Positions 21,401-33,920 are shown, counted from the first letter of the stretch. The stretch is DNA of 64,000 nucleotides from Cocos nucifera (GCA_006176705.1 QRFJ01005053.1:51428-115427); one strand, 5' to 3'. Numbers and translations: made by a program. Notes: generated from the sequence alone by a model not told the origin.

Positions 21401-23790
21401 TAAATTTGCATATTGTCTTTAGAGAATTCACTGCCTAGCACTGCTGCTTCCAGCTCAATAGATTCAAGTAAAACAACTTCTACTGGGGTGGATAATTCTC
21501 TTCCGTCAGTCAAAACTGAGGCATCACCTGCAGTCAGTTTGAAGGCCTTGCCTGCAGTCAATCTGAAGTCCTTTACCTTGAATGACCTCAAGAATGCTAC
21601 TAAAAATTTCAGCTCCAATTCTTATCTCGGTGAAGGAGGGTTTGGGTGTGTCTTCAAAGGATGGATTGATGAGAATAACCTTTTACCCACAAGACCAGGA
21701 GTAGGCATTGTTGTTGCCATCAAGAAACTCAAACGGGAAAGCTTTCAGGGACACAAGGAATGGCTTGTATGTAGCCCAAATACCTAACTTTTCACTTGGT
21801 TTTCTTGATATTGCTCCTCATTTGACAGGCAAACTTCATTTCTGAACTTCACCCTGACTAATGATTCATTACTTCTGCAGGCAGAAGTGACCTATTTGGG
21901 CAAGCTTCGACATGAAAATCTAGTGAAGCTCGTAGGATACTGTTCAGAGTCTGATAACAAACTTCTTGTCTATGAGTACATGCAGAGGGGCAGCTTGGAG
22001 AACCATTTGTTCAAAAGTATGTTAATGCTTTGATCAAAGAACTCTCTATGTATGATGTTCCTTTTTCTCTCTTTTTCCTTCAAATTAATATGCCGAGTAT
22101 CCTGCAAAAATTTAGGGGTAGCAGGCATATCTACATCAGAAATAAGCCATATTTCACTGCAATGAGATCATTTCCATTACATTCCTAGATTGGATCTCAT
22201 TTTAGACATCCTTTTCTTAATTATTTTCTGTCCATAATAAACATAGGGAAACATAAGCATCATATTTGCATATTTTATGTAGACATGGTGGCAACCACAG
22301 ATTCTGTATGCATATCTTAATTTCTGTTTATCTTTGATTGAGATTTGTTGATTTTGTCTATCACAGGAGGAGTACAAACTATTTCCTGGGCGATGCGAGT
22401 CAACATTGCCATTGGTGTTGCTCGAGGACTATCATTCTTGCACAGCTTAGAAACCCCAGTAATATTCCGTGATTTAAAGGCTTCCAATGTTCTTCTCGAC
22501 TCGGTATGATTCTTTAAGGCCAGCCAGCAGATTACCATCTGCCATCAATTTTTTTAAGAGCACAAATGAAACCCAACTTGGATATCAATTGCAGGACTTC
22601 CATGCAAAACTATCGGATTTTGGCTTAGCAAGAAATGGTCCTACTGGAGACAAAACTCATGTTTCAACTCGGGTCGTAGGAACTCGTGGGTATGCTGCTC
22701 CAGAATACATTGCTACAGGTTATATCAGATCCCTATTTGATTTGTCAGTGGACTTCACTAGAGACCTTACAATGCCTTTCACAACTGGACTATGCTATAA
22801 TACATTATTTCAGTCTCATTTGTCTTTCCCCACATAAGCATTTTAAGCTGATCCATCATGTAATGTCATGAGTTCTTCTGTTGCGTTTGGGATTTGCATA
22901 TTTCTTTTCAATTTTCAGGTTGTCCCATCATTTGATATTAAAATCTTATTATTTGCAATTCAAATCCTAGGACTCAATTTCATCGAACCAAACACACAAA
23001 AATACACCAGCATAACAAATAGTAATTTGACATTAAATCTTATACCTAATAGAATGTTTATTTGATATCTAGCAGTCAAAGGTTGAGATTTTTTTTTTCT
23101 TTTCTGTAATAACAGGCTTGTGTGTATATCTACTGAATTCGGTACTATTTGTCTTATTAGTATCAATGTGTTCATCTAAACAAACAATGAAATGAAAGCT
23201 GATGTTTCAATTCCAGTAGAATCTGATTGAGAATTTTAATCGTTCATATATGTTTTTGTCTTTTCTTCCTGAACTATTTAAATGACTAGAGCAAACTTTC
23301 TTAGTCAATGGTAGATTGCAGAGTTCATGAACCCGGAGTTATGATTCAATCCATCCATATGTCCTTTTATATGTCCTTTAAGTTTAAATTATGTCATCTG
23401 AAACAATGAATAGGATCATTTTACAAATTAAACTTTGCTGTGCCAGGTCACTTGAGTGTAAAGAACGACGTATACAGCTTTGGAGTTGTGTTGTTAGAAC
23501 TTTTATCAGGGAGGCGGGCACTGGATGAAGACAGATGTTCTGCAGAGGAGACTCTTGTAGACTGGGCAAAGCCATTTTTGAATGAAAGAAGGAAAATATC
23601 AAGGATCATGGACACAAGGCTGGAGGGTCAGTACACAAAGAAGGAAGCCCAGGCAATCGCTGCTCTTGCCTTGCGGTGTCTACACACAGACCCCAAAAAC
23701 AGGCCTATCATGACAGAAGTTCTTGCCACGCTAGAACATCTCCGAGCATCAAAAGACACGGCAGTACCTCGAATCTACTCAAGAAAATAA
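15343..23790 (+). CDS. Receptor-like cytoplasmic kinase, subfamily VII (PBS1-like/APK1-like), six exons
   Basis: Joining 15343-15403, 21423-21766, 21881-22016, 22367-22503, 22595-22718 and 23447-23790 gives 1146 bases, 381 residues plus stop, with matching codon phases and GT-AG borders throughout. The N-terminus MGNFCG suits N-myristoylation at Gly2 and S-acylation at Cys5, so the plasma membrane is the likely site. A serine/threonine-rich linker (22-70) leads to the kinase domain (about 83-360): GEGGFG loop (90-95), VAIKK lysine 121, FRDLKASN catalytic loop with Asp216, SDFG (233-236), the activation segment with THVSTRVVGT, and AAPEY (260-264). FRD in place of HRD is usual in this subfamily. 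Such kinases relay signals from surface receptors in immunity and growth. Length fits the family (about 380-420). The exact orthologue is not assigned. Exon 1 is set by its MGNFCG start and by phase; the 6 kb intron is the least certain part. Confidence 0.92.
16031..17140. mobile_element. Possible non-autonomous DNA transposon within intron 1
   Basis: The ends carry inverted copies: TGCAACTCAAGTTACA at 16034-16049 and, reversed, TGTAACTTGAGCTGCA at 17123-17138 (15 of 16 match). Subterminal CAACTTAAGTTG-type motifs occur at both ends, including a perfect 16-base palindrome at 16051-16066 and TTAAGTTGCAACCCAACT near 17044. The interior (16090-16800) is clearly GC-richer than the intron around it and could be captured host sequence. 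No transposase is seen and no clear target duplication was found, so the superfamily is open. Confidence 0.4.
17848..17875. repeat. Perfect 12-bp hairpin in intron 1
   Basis: GGTATGGTATGG (17848-17859), a four-base loop TGTA and CCATACCATACC (17864-17875) pair perfectly. It sits in a patch rich in GGTATGG and ATACC words, probably a relic of a small inverted-repeat element. Confidence 0.7.
19077..19475 (+). repeat. Tandem duplication of about 200 bp in intron 1
   Basis: Units 19077-19274 and 19277-19475 share AAAATGTTTTTGTA at the start, CATACCTAGGCTGCAA in the middle and CAGGTTTAAG at the end. They differ by scattered substitutions and small indels. Confidence 0.8.
21423..21766 (+). CDS. 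Kinase exon 2 (linker and glycine-rich loop)
   Basis: It encodes residues 21-135, from NSLPSTAASSS through FTLNDLKNATKNF, GEGGFGCVFKG and VVAIKKLKRESFQGHKEWL. It contains a 24-bp tandem duplication at 21527-21574. The donor is CTT|GTATGT. Confidence 0.93.
21881..22016 (+). CDS. Kinase exon 3 (alpha-C helix to hinge)
   Basis: It encodes residues 136-181: AEVTYLGKLRHENLVKLVGYC and LLVYEYMQRGSLENHLFK. Glu137 is the likely salt-bridge partner of Lys121. The acceptor is TTCTGCAG and the donor A|GTATGT; one base carries over. Confidence 0.93.
22367..22503 (+). CDS. Kinase exon 4 (catalytic loop)
   Basis: It encodes residues 181-226, including VARGLSFLH and the catalytic loop VIFRDLKASNVLLDS with Asp216 and Asn221. 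The acceptor is ATCACAG and the donor TCG|GTATGA. Confidence 0.93.
22595..22718 (+). CDS. Kinase exon 5 (activation segment)
   Basis: It encodes residues 227-268: the SDFGLARNGPTGDK and THVSTRVVGTRGYAAPEY blocks. The acceptor is AATTGCAG. The donor G|GTTATA is weaker than the others, and the 728-bp intron that follows shows no coding content. Confidence 0.9.
23447..23790 (+). CDS. Kinase exon 6 (C-lobe and C-terminus)
   Basis: It encodes residues 268-381 and the stop: VYSFGVVLLELLSGRRALDE, LVDWAKPFL, RIMDTRLEGQY, CLHTDPKNRPIM and the short basic tail RIYSRK. The acceptor is TGTGCCAG. Confidence 0.93.
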
Positions 23791-24439
23791 TGTCAAACTA
23801 AGACTACAAGGCAATTAAAATCTCTTCTATTTAACTGGGCTGTGGAATGTGTTTCATGACAAGTACAAGAACAATATGGATGCTGCAATATTCAGGTGGT
23901 CTAGCGAGATCCATTGGAGAAACGGCTGTCTGGAGTATATGGATGTATTAGCATGTATTTCCCGGCAGACTTGAGTCGCAGCGCATTTTGAAACAAAAAT
24001 ACCTCAGAATGTGGAAAGAGGGAAAAAAAAAACAAAAAACAAAAATTGCACATATCCGTGGCAAATGTGTAGAATGTTTAAAATTATTTAAATATTTAAA
24101 ATTATATTGATTTTTTTTTATGGTGCATGTTCTTGTTGTATATTCAAAATTATATGATCATTTTTACATGTGTTGAATCTACTCTTCTAACATGCACGAT
24201 GTTTTATATTTTTTTTCTTTATTTTTTTTTATTTATTTAAGTTTGAATGACATGGAGAAAAGCAGCAGCTAGGCTTAATATTTCTTCGGCAGCTCAATCA
24301 AGTTTGCTGCTGAAAATTTAAAGCAGAAATTAACAAGTAAACAATACTGAACGTTAAGAGTCTATCATCTGTTTACAATATATTGCCAGTTATCCAAAAT
24401 AATACAAACTCTGTTTCTCTTAAAGGTGTTTTGGTCTGT
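23791..24439 (+). other. 3' UTR and flank of the kinase gene
   Basis: No open frame is seen. An A-rich run lies near 24028-24045 and T-rich runs near 24110-24240. No standard AATAAA poly(A) signal stands out close to the stop, so the transcript end cannot be placed. Confidence 0.4.
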
Positions 24440-25330
24440 CCGTGCGGAAAGGTGTTGGAGATGATCTTTTGTGACCTTATGCGGGTGAGCATCAACGAAT
24501 ACATCTGAGCTGCTCGGTGATATTGTCTCTGCCTTGTCCGAGAAATTCCCCATAAAAGGTCTTGGTGAGTTGCGCTATTTCTTGGGCGTTGAAGCCGCAA
24601 TGTTTCTTTCCCAAGAAGGATATTGTACTGATCCTCTAAATAGATTTGGCCACGCAAACTCGAAGCCTATAGCAATTCCTTTGCCCACAAGTAGCCCTCG
24701 TCCTTACATGATGGTCAAGTGCTTGATGATCCATTTATATATTGGAGCATGGTCGGGCCACTGCAAATATCTTACAACAACTAGATCGGATATTTCATTT
24801 TCTATTAATATAGTGGGTCAATTCATGCACAAGCTGATAATCTCTTACATGTCAGGAGTGAGACAAGATTATGTCACTATCTCAATGGGACTGCCAATCA
24901 TGCTTTGCACTTCTCAAATCATCCTCCACTGCATTTACTGCTTATGCAAATGCAGTTCGGGGTGGCTTCCTAGATAATCGTCATTCAGTAACTGGATGTT
25001 ACATTTATCGGGATTCCGATCTCATTTTATGGAGTGGAAAGAAGTAACCCACTATGTCTAGCTCCATTGCTGATGCAGGTTGAAACCTATTGGATTTGAC
25101 AAACTTTTGCAAGACATTAATATTTTTTTAAAAATTCTATGACTCTCTATTATCACAATGTCAGTGTAATATGCATGGCAGTTAATCTACTTTTTCATAC
25201 TTGCACCAAATACATCGAGGTTGACTATCGCTTTGTGAGGAAAAAAAGTTGCAGAAATATTCACCAAGCCATTGTGTTCATGGTGTTCTCAGCGTTCCAA
25301 TCTCTCGGTTGGTCTACCATTCTTTCATTC
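24440..25330 (+). pseudogene. Decayed copia pol remnant (RT end and RNase H)
   Basis: Readable pieces in order are: KFPIKGLGELRYFLGVEA near 24540, a QEGYCTDPLNRFG segment, KYLTTTRSDISFSINIVGQF near 24765, NRHSVTGCYIY near 24978, and CMAVNLLFHTCTKYIEVDYRFV near 25175. These are the usual copia RT/RNase H landmarks, broken by several frameshifts and stops. The TKYIEVDYRFV end differs from families A and B, so this is a different copia lineage. No LTR could be fixed. It begins about 650 bases downstream of the kinase stop in the same orientation. Confidence 0.8.
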
Positions 25331-27093
25331 AGGAGGGGGCGTAGTGACACGTATCATTTTGAGTCATTGTACTGCGATGGTTCTAGAGCCTTAATTACTC
25401 ATTCTACTGCAATCTCTGAATTGGTCTACCAGGAGATCTCTCGAGAATAATGATTATTGTGGATACCGCAGCTTACCTGTATTACTCTCTGTTTCTTGCA
25501 CATAGCAACTGTTTCAGTTATTCTTTTAATCATTATAGACCCTTCATGAGCTCGATTATTGGCTCTTACGGCATACCAATATTCATATAAGGTGGATTCC
25601 GAGGATTGCAAACCTTGCAATCCAACGAAGTTGTGCCCCCTCCCAATGGCTTAGAATATTGAATATATGAAAATCTAAATTATCCTCACATTCAAGCAAT
25701 TATTTGCTCTGCCATTTTCTTTCTTTTTTTTTTAAAAAAAAACAATATTCTTCAACCCACATCCCCCATATCTGCAATGACTCTGCAATAAGGGAAAAAT
25801 TTCTACATCTGGTATTGCATTTGCTAAGATTAAAACATTAGCTATTTCTCAAGCATTATTAAGCTTGTTCTTTGGCTCCTTACTTCCATATAAGATCATT
25901 CAAAAAGTACTAAACCATTGCCCTATTAAGCTTCCTAATGAATCAGTCCTCTATAACCCACCTAGATCCTTCTACTAGAAAAGAAAAGTGAACAACTTGT
26001 TGTATCCTGTTTAACTAATTTTAAGATAGTATTATAAATAAACAAACTATTTAATATAAAGTAGAAGATTAAAAAAAGTTTGCATGGATTGAGACATGTG
26101 AGAACACTATCCTAAAAACATAATTCATCTTCTATATATAAGTCCGTGGCGATTTCAACCTGATCCTCTTCAAACAAGCATGAATCATTGAGAAAACTTG
26201 ACCTAAACAACTTTCTTTAGATTTCCATAAAAAAAAATGGAGTAGCAAAAGAAAAAAGAGAAAAGACAAAGTCTATGTCTCAAAAGAAAGAGAGTATCTC
26301 AAGGATAGAGCACCGATATGTAGAGAGAAGAAGAGATCAGAGAGGTTTTTGAATTGATCCAACACAGTCGGATCTAGAGCTTATTTTTTGAGTAAAAAAA
26401 GGAGACGGAATGATTCCAAGGAGATATGATATTTCAAAAATATTATATTCTTAAAAAACCAATATTTCTCCTTCAAAGAGTTCTTTAGAAAGTGATGTCA
26501 AATTAAAAAAAGAAAAAGAAGTTTTAAAGCTTTTAAAAAACTAAAAGATTTAGGATAAAAATTTAAATCTTTTTTTAAAATAAAACTCTAACAATCCCAT
26601 ACAAAAAAAATTAAATTTTTGAAAAAACATAAAATGGTCTATGAATTTGAATCTCACTCAGTGCCTATGGTATCCATGGAAAGAAACTATAGTAGATTAG
26701 ACCTTACTAGACCCTTTACCCTCAACTTATCACACATATATAGCATGGATCAATTGGATCTTTACATGGTCAATATCATTTAAAGGTTTTGCACTTAGTA
26801 CCTTGATTTTATATAAGAATTTTGTGATTAGCCCAAACCCTGGCCATGACGTATACAATTCTCACATAGATAAGCACTCCAAGGATATTTGTGATCTAAT
26901 ACCTTGCAGATTTCCTATCTTCAACTCATTAAGAGTATAACTCAATCTTTCTAAATTTGCTTTGTCATTGATAATAGCATTCATCATAGGGATGGAAGGA
27001 GATATACTTTGAGAATGTGTTCTGATACAATTACTTAATCAGTTTTGTTTCTATCTCATTAAACCTCATTGATGAGTGATCTAATTATATGGA
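25331..27093. other. AT-rich intergenic DNA, nothing firmly recognised
   Basis: 25440-25620 may be the decayed 3' LTR end of the copia remnant before it (TGTATTACTCTCTGTTTCTTG). 26130-26640 is very A-rich. No gene or domain is seen. Confidence 0.4.
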
Positions 27094-28923
27094 TGTTAGG
27101 AATTGTATTCTAAAGCCAATCATTTAGACTATAGATAGTTGAGCTAATTATAAATCATACTTAAATTATTAATAAATAATATTATTATTTTGACTTTTTA
27201 TCACTTTTGTGCATCTTCCTTTCATGAACACTTTTATGATGAAGTTCTTAGAACTATTTAGAATCATTAAAGAGGGATTTATCATTTAGTCCTTAAATCT
27301 GTTTGCGATCAAATGATATATTGTTACCTAGGATGATAATGTTTATCGAGTATAGATCATTGTATGCCATATGGATTAGTTGTCCTCTTAACCAAGGAGT
27401 ATGAAGATACCGGTATGGCATGCAGGTAAAATATAAGAATATATTCTGCTGAATATGATCGAGCTATGGAACTCTCTGCTATCAAGAGTTGCTCGTGAAG
27501 GATATGGTTATAAGTGTCTCTTAGACCTGAGATCATCATGGTGATTTACAAGCAACTCACTATACTTTGGTATTGGACTATGTAAACTTTTAATTCAATG
27601 GTCAAAGATTTTTGGATGCAGTCAAGTACTTATTTAGTCAGTACATGAGTCAAGATAGAATTGATCCCTCCAAGAATTGAAGAAATTGAATCACTATATT
27701 TTAATTTAGTAAAACCTCTGCCAGGGTAATCCATATGATGGATATTAAAATTTGAAATACAATATGGATGATTTTTCAAGATTGGTAGTTAAACCCTAGA
27801 TCATCTTTTGAGCATTGAGATCAAGAAGATGAATTATATGGTAACCATATACCATAGATTTATGGATGTTGTGTTGCGACTATTCGATCTATTCGGATGT
27901 CGGGTATCATTGCTAGATGGTCACATTGATTGGTATAAAAATTAGGTCCTATGCTACTGACTTAGTATTTGAACCTATGGGGTCACATACAATAGGAGTT
28001 CCTATATGATCTAATGGCTGATCAAGAGTTTCATTGATCTAGGACTCTATGATCAAGAATTTCACTAGACTAAAATTTTATGATCAGGAGTCCTACTGGA
28101 CTGGGACTCTGCCTTCTAGAGTCCCACAAGATTGAGACTCTAATATTATTGAAGAATTAATTAGCAATTAAATTTTTAATTAGCTTAATTCGATTAAGCA
28201 ATGAGGTTTGGATCAAATCTGATTAAATTGGATTCGATTGGGTTTGACCTGATTAAGTTATAAGATGACCTAATCACTATGGAAGATAGGATCCTAATTT
28301 GATTAGGACCTAAACTCAATTAATTTTTAATTTAATTAGTATTTAGTTAAGTTAGATTAAGCCTAAATTGGTTAGGTTTATCCTAGTCTAATTGGATTTG
28401 AACAAATAGGTTTGGATGAAACCAATTTGGACAAGTCAAACAATTCAAAATTATTTTGAACTTTCTCCCTTGCGCCACCTTTGACCACGCCCTCTCCCAT
28501 GCACATTCTAGAATTTGTGTGAGTTTTTTCCATGCAAAAATTAGAAGATGGCACCCCTTTATCTCTCCCTTTGACATGGTCCAAGAGGTGGATCGGTTTG
28601 AATTTATCTTAAATTTTGAATTCAAGACAATTGGTTGGAGGTTAGAACTACTCCAACCTCTTAGCCTTATCCTTTATCCACACCCTCCCTCTCTTTGTCG
28701 CACATTTTTATGATGTGATCTCTAAGTGGGCGTGCAGAAAGAGAGTCCTTCTACTTGTGATCCACTTGATGTTGGCGTTGGATGAGGATTGGGAGTCGCT
28801 TGAATTTTGAATTCAAGCTAGTGGTTGGAACCACTCTAACTCCCATCCTTATCCTTTCTCCATGCATTTTTCTCTCTGAATGTCGCTAATTTAAAGGGAT
28901 TTTTACATGGGTGTTCATGAAGA
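27094..28923 (+). repeat. Family-B copia LTR, 5' part, interrupted
   Basis: It starts TGTTAGGAATTGTATTCTAAAGCC and follows the LTR at 40161-43029 for about 2 kb of that copy. It stops at TTCATGAAGA, where the next family-A element begins. The remainder of the LTR is not found after that element, so it was lost. Confidence 0.8.
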
Positions 28924-31219
28924 TGTTAGATATGTGTGCCCTTGAAGCCAGATTGACCGACAATTATAATATATTTCTAAGGATAAAATTATAATTTTGA
29001 CTATAAATAATAAAATAGATTATTTTCTATCATAATGTGTATTTAAAAGTGTCTGTGATACATCCCTTGAGTTAATAGCAATGATAGTTCTTAAGAGTTG
29101 AAAATTTAAGATATGAATTTTTATTATTAACTCATAAAATGCTCTCGACCATAGGATCATCATGAGGATGATGATTGATCCAAAAGATTGGTGTACGATC
29201 ACTTTTTTAGAATAGATAAGTCTTGAGTCTATGGTGTAGAGACATCGAAGCAAAAGTACAGATACTCATTAAAGAATGAGGGCACTGAGTGTGACCACCT
29301 CGAGCAGTCATGAGGAAGTCTACTTTCTCGTCGATGACTGGTTCAAAGCTGCAATGGTGTATTTGATTCTTTGACCTGAGGTGCATCAGTAGTTCACCTT
29401 GAGGGTATTGTAGTTTGACTATACCATAACTCAATCTTCTAGCCATTCAGAATTCTAAGGTGTATGTTGACTATAGCATGTTCATTATAGAAATTGGATT
29501 GCACTAATAAGGGATCTATCTACCTCGGTAGAAGAGGAGTAGCTCTATGATGATCATGAGAATCAAGTCCATAAGTCCATGACCATGGTAGAGTGAAATA
29601 ATAGAAAGAATTTCTAGTAGAATTTTTATATTGGACTTGAATCGAATGATTAATTTATATGACGGATATTAGGGTTTAATGAGATTATCTTAATCCTAAT
29701 CGATTGAGGCTCAAGATAGAGAAACTTAATCACACAGATAACTGCATCGAGAGGTTTGCTTTTAGTTCTGATGGATTGCCACCATATGCTGTTAGATGTC
29801 ACTGATGGATTTTGAGAGTAATTAGAATGATTTGGATGATCGATCATTACTAGTTGTCTGAATCAGAAAAAGTTCTAATCCATCGAAAGGTGTTTCGATG
29901 ATATCGATGATAGAGATCATGACATATCTCATTATCATACAAAACTGAACCTAACTAGATCACACAAATAAGGGTTTAGATCTAGATATCATCAATTAGA
30001 TTAATCTAGTTCAATTGATTTGAATAAGATTCAATTAGGTTCAAGAAAATCGTGCTAGCACATGATTGAGCCTAATGTTCTTCTTTAACAATCATTAAAA
30101 GTTGTCTCGACTGAGCCAAATATATTTGGCTCACTCAGGTACCTTTACTTGGTCTGACTGGAAGCTTGTCCAGGTCAGAAAAGGGTTGTCTTAATTTATG
30201 AGATAAATTTGAGACAACACCTGCCATTTTTCATCACCTGCTAAATTCTTGTCTTTTGAACTTTGGTCAAACATTGACCTTTGACACTTAGACATCTACC
30301 CATGTGTCATGCACCCATAGGAGAGAACCTTGGGGCCTTTGTCCCCCTGCTAAAAAGTAGAAAGGAAGGGGTGCATGCCTAGGGAGGCGTGCACCCCATG
30401 AGGATAGAGATTTGGAGTCCCATATAGATGGGACTCCAGGTTGCTTCAAGGGATTCTAAATTAGGTGGCATCAAAAGACTCTACTTTGACCTGTTAGTCT
30501 TGACACCATCTAAGGATGATGTTTTGAGAGGGACTCTAATCTGATTGGATCAGATGATGTCATCCCACCAATCAGATTTAGATCTGATTGTATGAAGTTA
30601 CGTGATTGGTCATAATGATGTGGCACTGCATGGTGCAGCAGAATCTATATAAACCCTATCTACGCCTAGGTTTAAGAGAGTTCTTCCCTTGCCAATGCCA
30701 TATAACCCTCTCCCCTCTCCTTCATGCCTACCTTTAATCCTCTCTCTCCTCTCCATGCCCAAGAGGCCTTGGGCTCAAGTTTGGTGCGATCGAAGCAAGA
30801 GAAAGTCGATAAGAAAGGAAGAAGGCAGCACTGTTATGCAAGAGACGACATTGGATCTTCAAAAATTATTTTGAAGATCCTTCAAAATTAGATCTAAGAT
30901 CTAATTCTTTGGAGAAAAGATTAAGAAGGAGAAGATCTCTAGATCCTATCTGAGTGGATACTGGTAGAGGTCAGATGATTGCATGGCTATATTTAGAACC
31001 TCAAGTAATCAGCAGGATCATCATAGGATAATAAGATTACCCAAGAACAAGATATAAATTAAATTAAATTTAATTATTTTATTTTATTTTATTAGATCCA
31101 TCAAATCAGATCTGAAAAGTATCAGATCTAATTTAGATCTAAAATTTTTTTTTAAAATATTTTTCTTGGTCAAATCAGATCTGAACGAACCTAATCCAAA
31201 AAATAGATTTTTTCCTTCA
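28924..31219 (+). repeat. 5' LTR of element 2 (2296 bp)
   Basis: It runs from TGTTAGATATGTGTGCCC to CCTTCA, followed two bases later by the primer site. It is complete in length. Confidence 0.9.
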
Positions 31220-31221
31220 AC

Positions 31222-31233
31222 TGGTATCAGAGT
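31222..31233 (+). other. Primer binding site of element 2
   Basis: TGGTATCAGAGT has one change in the last base from the initiator-methionine-tRNA complement seen in element 1. Confidence 0.85.
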
Positions 31234-33108
31234 CAGGTTCCCATAAATAATTTAGATCTAATTTTAATTTATTTTTAATCTAATAATTAGATGATTTTAG
31301 ATGTCACATGAGATATGATTAGATCTAAAATTAAAAAAATTAAAAATTAAATAATTTAGATCTAAGTTATACAAGATGCATGACTAGTTGTAGAATAGAA
31401 TTATTCTATGTATAGTCTTGCATGATCATAATTTAATTTGATTAAGTTATAATTTTTAGATCTATTTATTTACTATTTTTTGATATTATAAATATTATAA
31501 TAAGATCTAAAAAATAGAAAATAAAGTTATTTAATTTTTGATTCATATGAGATATGATGAATGCATGTTTAGACTAGTTGTAGAATAGTTCTACATAATT
31601 ATCTAGAATAGAATTTATTTTGATGTGATCAATTTAAATTTAATTTTTTAGATGATTATGAGATAATTTAGATCTAAAAATATGCATGATATGATACATG
31701 AGATGTATGCAAAATATGTTTAAAGTTAGATCAATTTTATATATGAGATATATGATGTAGATCTAACTAGTTTTATAGTTTTCATATTTTTAATTAAGGC
31801 ATTCTCCTTGGCCATCCGATCATAAGAATAAAGTAGGATTTAAATGCCCTCTCCTCTCATTCGATGGGGTGTTCTTATGATGTGTAGGGGTGCTGCGCGT
31901 TCGTCCTTAATCAAAAATTCAAAAAAAAAAACTTATTTTCTACAAAATCCTAGATCCTGAAACCTAAGATTTTATTTACATATTTTGTTTGTGAACCCTA
32001 AACTTAATTAAGAATTAAGATTATGAAATATGTTAAGTCTAAAATTAAGAATTTTTAGATCTAAGACATATTCATAAAATTGGGTTTAGGCTTGGGTAGC
32101 TCAATTAGGTCTAAGCGGTTGATCAAACCGAATCAAGAGTTGGTTAGATGGGATCAAGAGTGCTTAAATTGACCAGCCTAATAGGATTAAGTCTGGGTCA
32201 AGATCGAGTCATGTGAGTGATCGATCAAGCTAAGACCTAATTAGGCTCAGTGGTTAGAGTCTGGATTGTAGGCTAACCCGATTGGTTCTGGCTCAATAAT
32301 TTGGTGTCTAAGGTAAGTTTGGCAGATACGATCGACTGGTTTTTAATTAAGAGCTACTCGACTCGAATGCATTCTTATCGAGTTAATGGCATATCCCTTC
32401 CACCGATCTCACTTACCTGGCCATATTTGTTGGCTCAGTTCCTGATCTGAGGTGGCCAATAATCCGAGCTAACCCATGCCACTAGGTTAGTCATAATGGT
32501 TATGACTATGTCAAGTCTAGTTTAATGAGACCTAAATCAAATCTTCCTAAGAAAAGATTAAGTCTAAGGATCTTCCACCATTGTAGATGTGCGGGCCCTT
32601 TCCAGGGTTGATTGTTCTCAGCTGGTTATAGTGGTTCAGTTGCACCGAAAAGATGCAACCATGTCTATTAGGCATTGGATGCTATGGGCTGGAGGATGGA
32701 TTGGGCTCAATATTTTGGATATGGTGAGAGACTCAATTAGGAATCCAATCTGTGCAAATGGTGGGTCTGACTTAACTAAGGAGTGGATCAATATTTTGAG
32801 CACGGTGAGATTCATGAATTAGAGACCAAGTTTGGGTGCACCATGATTAGAGAATCATTGAACAAGAGTTGTTCACTCATTGGCTAACCCATCACCAATA
32901 ACTGTTAGGTGAGGTGATGAGTCAGTTGGTGGGATCGCACCACCCACTAGAAATCATTAATCATGAAGATTTTCGCATCTCTACAGAGGGAGTGTAGGGA
33001 TCCGAGAAAATAGTGGAAGCTAATTTGTTTAAAAAATAAAACTCCTAAATAAATTGGTCAAGTCTTAATTACAATATCTAACTAGAAACTTTGACTCTCT
33101 ATAGGAAA
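31234..33108 (+). other. Untranslated leader of element 2
   Basis: It is collinear with 2229-4102 of element 1 and very similar to it throughout. No open frame of note. Confidence 0.75.
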
Positions 33109-33920
33109 ATGTCTGCGTCCAACCCACTAGCACGTATCCTAGACACCCATAGACTGACCGGATCCAATTATAAGGATTGGCTCAGGAAACTTCAAAATTA
33201 TTTTGGGTTTCAAGAAGTTAACTCATGTATTGGACCAGGACCTTCCCACCTTACCAGCTCGTCCATCCACTGAATAGAGAGCGTCTCTTGAAAAGTGGAC
33301 GGACGAAGATAACAAGGCTAGATACTATATGTTGGGCTCGATGTCTGATGAGCTTCAGCACCAACATGAAGATATCAGGACTGCTCGCCAAATGTTGGCT
33401 CACCTACAAGAGATGTTTGGTGAACAGAGTCGCACAGCCAAGTATCAAGTCACTAAACGACTATTCAAGGCTAAAATGTATGATGGGCAGTCAGTCCAAG
33501 ATCATTATCTGATGATGATCAAGGACTTGGAAAGAGCTTGAGAAGCTCGAAGTGAAGTTAGACCTAGATCTGCAGAATGATATAATTCTACAATCCTTGA
33601 TTGATGCATATGGGCAGTTCATCATGAACTACTATATGCATAAACTTCAAAATTCTCTGACCGAGCTTATGAACATGCTAGTTACTGCTGAGCTTTCTAT
33701 GAAAGGTTCTAAAGGCTCAGTGCTTGCTATGGAACGAACTTCTTCTAAGAGAAAGTCTTTTGGAAAGAAGAAAAAGTCTATGAAAAGGCAAAAGATGGAA
33801 GGAGGAAAGAAGAAAAAGGTAGAGATGAAGAAGAAGGCCGTCGACAAAGGAAAGTATTTCCATTACAACACTTACAGCCACTGGAAGCAAAACTACCTAC
33901 TTACCTGGCCACCCTGAAGA
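33109..33920 (+). pseudogene. Copia gag of element 2, frameshifted
   Basis: The start MSASNPLARILDTHRLTGSNYKDWL reads correctly here where element 1 has lost a base. Frame changes follow near 33265 and 33535. The zinc knuckle near 33860-33895 is worse than in element 1: cysteines are replaced by tyrosines, leaving only the histidine (KYFHYNTYSHWKQNY). Confidence 0.8.

Larger units (their letters stand above)
15404..21422 (+). other. Intron 1 of the kinase gene (6019 bp)
   Basis: The acceptor is TTGTCTTTAG. Besides the features listed separately (16031-17140, 17848-17875, 19077-19475), it holds only AT-rich, non-coding sequence. 17940-18800 and 20120-21400 show no recognisable domain. A GGTACC/GGTATG-rich patch at 19960-20100 resembles the one at 17830-17900. 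Confidence 0.75.
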
